Assembly (NCBI GenBank): GCA_006937955.1
Contig: SSNP01000007.1
Coordinates: 774,929-838,928, forward strand
Origin: Pachypanchax playfairii
Taxonomy: Eukaryota > Chordata > Actinopteri > Cyprinodontiformes > Aplocheilidae
Length of the DNA stretch: 64,000 bases
Direction: 5' to 3'
Shown piece after piece: positions 61,695 to 64,000 of this stretch (position 1 is the stretch's first letter; every line of letters begins with the position of its first letter). The notes under the pieces are model-generated. The model made no database searches and was not told the DNA's origin. It saw nothing but the letters and a program-made list of their open reading frames with translations. The position numbers and the translations under genes were made by a program.

Positions 61695-62708
61695 GTGCGT
61701 AAAACTCACGAGTTTTGTATATTCTTAAGCAAAACTTGGACTATTTCTGATTTCAAACAAAATCATGCCATAAACTTGTTTATGTCCATGTTTAAAGTTG
61801 TCGTTAAAATCTTTTTGCAGTGATGCATTGAGCGATTCCATGAACGGGTTTAAATCGAAGTGACCACTGTTTGCAGCTGTGCGTTCACGTTCGGGTGGTT
61901 TCATTGGGATGTTTGTGATGCTGTGATGTTAGAAAATTCAATTTCAGAAAGATAATGGACAGAGCTGAAGACGCTGCCTCTCCTGGGCTGATAAGAACTT
62001 CGCGTTCGTGCGCAATTTACGCATGCATCAAATGAGCAGTAAAAAAATAACAGGAGTCTGCTGGCTTTTGATAAACTATAATTGTTTTTTCCAGGTGGGG
62101 TTTTCTCACAGCCAGAATGGATGACAAAGCGGCAGCATCCGGGTAAGAGGTACAGTGAAGGTTTGGAGAAGCGGCAGCATCCAGGCAGGAGAGAGGAGGA
62201 CGATGACGAGCAGTACCTGGACCTGCAGAGGAGACAACACCCGGGCAAGCGCGAAGATGAGATGCACTCGTTCATGGGGTTCCAAAAAAGGCAGCACCCG
62301 GGAAAGCGCGCGACGGCGGGACACATTTCTGACAACCCTGTTATTCTGCTCAGTGAACTCACCAAACGGCAACACCCAGGCAAGCGCTACCTGGTGCTGC
62401 ACAACAAGCGCCAGCATCCAGGTAAGCGTGATTTTGAGGATGAGGAGGACGACTGGAATACAGAGGGAGATGAAGAAGACCTGTCTGAGTTAGACAAGCG
62501 TCAGCACCCCGGAAAACGATTTGGGGATAACTCCAGTCCGGAATTAAGCACCAGCAGTCTGTGTGATGTTTTGGACCCTGACAGCTGCAGTAAGACCAGC
62601 CTGCTGCGCGACTTTCTAGACAACATCAACAAGAACCACGCCGAGGAGAAGCGACAGCACCCCGGGAAAAGGTTTGCGCCGGAGGAGGATTTAGAGGCAG
62701 GAGAGTGA
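61502..62708 (+). CDS. trh: Prepro-thyrotropin-releasing hormone (join 61502-61694, 62095-62708)
   Basis: Two coding exons joined in phase 1 give a 268-residue secreted precursor. An N-terminal signal peptide (MKSACLLILASFAICNL) is followed by an acidic pro-segment and eight copies of the TRH unit Q-H-P-G between basic pairs. In the known pathway the precursor enters the secretory route; prohormone convertases and carboxypeptidase E trim the basic pairs, glycine supplies the C-terminal amide through PAM, and the N-terminal glutamine is cyclised, giving pyroGlu-His-Pro-amide. TRH controls pituitary hormone release and, in fish, also acts widely in brain and pituitary. Eight copies are at the upper end of known teleost precursors; human has six and rat five. 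The head-to-head TMCC1 neighbour matches human 3q22.1. Complete, with no frameshift. Confidence 0.97.
62095..62708 (+). CDS. trh: TRH exon 3 (eight TRH units)
   Basis: The acceptor TTGTTTTTTCCAG ends at 62094 and the stop TGA is at 62706-62708. QHPG units start at 62133, 62175, 62235, 62292, 62370, 62412, 62502 and 62655. Seven end GKR; the second ends GRR. The third has RR rather than KR in front. Spacers are acidic (EEDDDEQY, DFEDEEDDWNTEGDEEDLSE), and the long last spacer has two cysteines (LCDVLDPDSCSK) that could form a disulphide loop. The repeated codons also create cysteine- and leucine-rich antisense ORFs, which are artefacts. Confidence 0.96.
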
Positions 62709-62734
62709 ACAAGCTCCTAGTATGATTTATTATT

Positions 62735-62740
62735 AATAAA
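62735..62740 (+). terminator. trh: TRH polyadenylation signal AATAAA
   Basis: AATAAA 27 bases after the stop codon, with a second AATAAA at 62763-62768 followed by T-rich sequence. Either gives a very short 3' untranslated region. Confidence 0.7.
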
Positions 62741-62799
62741 CACGTGTAAAGGAATGGATTATAATAAATTATTAAAAGTTTTATTTGCCAAACAGATTG

Positions 62800-64000
62800 T
62801 GTTGTCATCCCAATCAATATTTTTTTGGAGCGCTTGCGCGTAATTGTCCTCCAAATTTAGAACTTTGCTGTACACACTGTTTACCAAGAGTCGGTATGTT
62901 ATGATTCCTTATTTTAGACCTATTTCGAGATTTGTTCTGTTCATTAGAATATTTTTGCTTACACCAAATAGGATTATAGAATTAATGGCATCAGAGATGT
63001 TGCCTCTGTGAGGCAACTCAACTTTGGCAGTGTGCTTGAGATGGGATGAGGAAAATGGTCACGCCTGAGGAAAAGAAATCTCTCTATTGTGTTTTATTTT
63101 CTACTTATGTAAAATATAAAGAATACTACAGCAAATAATGTGTGTTGCTGATTGTTTTTCTTTAAGATCAATTTAAAGATGTTTTTTTTCAAGTCAACCA
63201 TTGAGGTTAAACATAGATGTTATTTAACTGTTGACTTAATCCCAGGCCTATAAACTCTAATCTCTTCAGGGATGATTCTTGCAGTCCAACAGCAGACAAA
63301 CAACATCAAGTAAGTGTGTTGGATTGGGCTAGTTCCATGATCAATCATAAAGCATCACAATTAAAGATGGTAACGTCAATTTACAATAAATGTTTTGGAC
63401 ATTTTTCACATAAATCCTGCACGACGTCTACATAAATAAAAAATAATGCAAAAATGCATTTGAAGTGTCAGAAGTAGCAAATATCTGGTTGAAAATCTCA
63501 CGTGTAAAAAAGATAAAATGAGTCAAAGAATATTTCATTTGCAGAAAAGGTTTTATTGTGAGTTTTTTTTTCCAGATTTAGTCATTTGAAGTAAAACGGA
63601 CTCACCTCACGTCAGAAGACACTCTGCTGCTGTGAAGTTCAGTCATTTTCTCATGAGCCTTCAAAATAAATCACATTCTCACTGCAGTTTTTTTTGTCTC
63701 AGTGCCAATAATTAGGAAAAGTCAACAAATTGGTTGTAATTTATTTCAGAACATTTCAAATTTTACAAGATAAAAACATTCTTACACACAAGGTGCTTTT
63801 GTTTAGTTTATTCTGTCCCTTTGCCTAGTCACAGAATGAAAGACTTCAGCTGACAGACTGCTGAGAGACCGTGTTTATCTTTTTGACTGGACTGAGCGAG
63901 AGGTCTCAATCCTCTAATAAGCTTCAATCCCCAAAGATCTTCTCAAGTCTGCCTTTCTGCTCCACAACATTCCAGAGAAACTACTGATGCTTAAAATATA
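62800..64000. other. Downstream of TRH, no gene seen
   Basis: AT-rich sequence after the TRH polyadenylation signals. No ORF or repeat here is recognisable. Confidence 0.55.

Noticed and set aside
61901..62417. Antisense ORFs of 160 and 103 codons across TRH exon 3, rich in LPGCCR and RVLP repeats
   Set aside because: They are the reverse-strand readings of the repeated CAG CAY CCN GG. units. Their repeats coincide exactly with the hormone units.
62155..62493. Second plus-strand ORF of 112 codons within TRH exon 3
   Set aside because: Out-of-frame shadow of the TRH coding sequence.

Overview
This 64-kb window is nuclear DNA from a ray-finned fish, most likely a spiny-rayed teleost. The evidence is AT-rich, intron-containing vertebrate sequence, many fish-type repeats (Tc1, hAT and TTAA-ended MITEs, Rex3/RTE-like and L2/CR1-like LINE remnants, a tRNA-derived SINE) and two recognisable vertebrate genes. 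I see no bacterial, viral or CRISPR features. Almost all short ORFs in the window are chance readings of intron or intergenic DNA.

The left part (about 1 to 28 kb) is the 5' part of TMCC1, a transmembrane and coiled-coil protein of the endoplasmic reticulum, read from the minus strand. A 669-bp coding exon (14901-15569) carries the conserved GQGLK.LFQ, RRGTSLQSRR and SRPRSSSTTD blocks. A second start exon lies downstream within the gene (13179-13217) and encodes only MVQRFSLRRQYSK before a consensus splice donor. Both end in phase 0, so both can join the same next exon, which lies beyond the left edge. A CpG-rich block with a perfect cAMP-response element and a splice donor near 27.8-27.9 kb is a candidate distal promoter and first exon.

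The middle (about 28 to 61 kb) is a gene-poor interval between the two genes. It holds repeats, microsatellites, a 3-copy array of a 295-bp unit separated by GT runs, small palindromes and several CTCF-like motifs.

The right end carries a complete thyrotropin-releasing hormone gene (TRH) on the plus strand: TATA box, noncoding exon 1, a signal-peptide exon and a third exon with eight QHPG hormone units, predicting a 268-residue precursor. Head-to-head TMCC1 and TRH is the arrangement known at human 3q22.1, which supports both identifications.

Near 5.6-7.05 kb the assembly is unreliable. About 480 bp flanking a TTAA-ended element appears twice, bracketed by N characters and a run of 21 Gs, which looks like a scaffolding error. 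I found no convincing new multi-gene system. The most useful observations are the TMCC1 alternative start exon, the eight-copy TRH precursor, the family of four TTAA-ended MITEs and the CTCF-like site carried by a hAT MITE.
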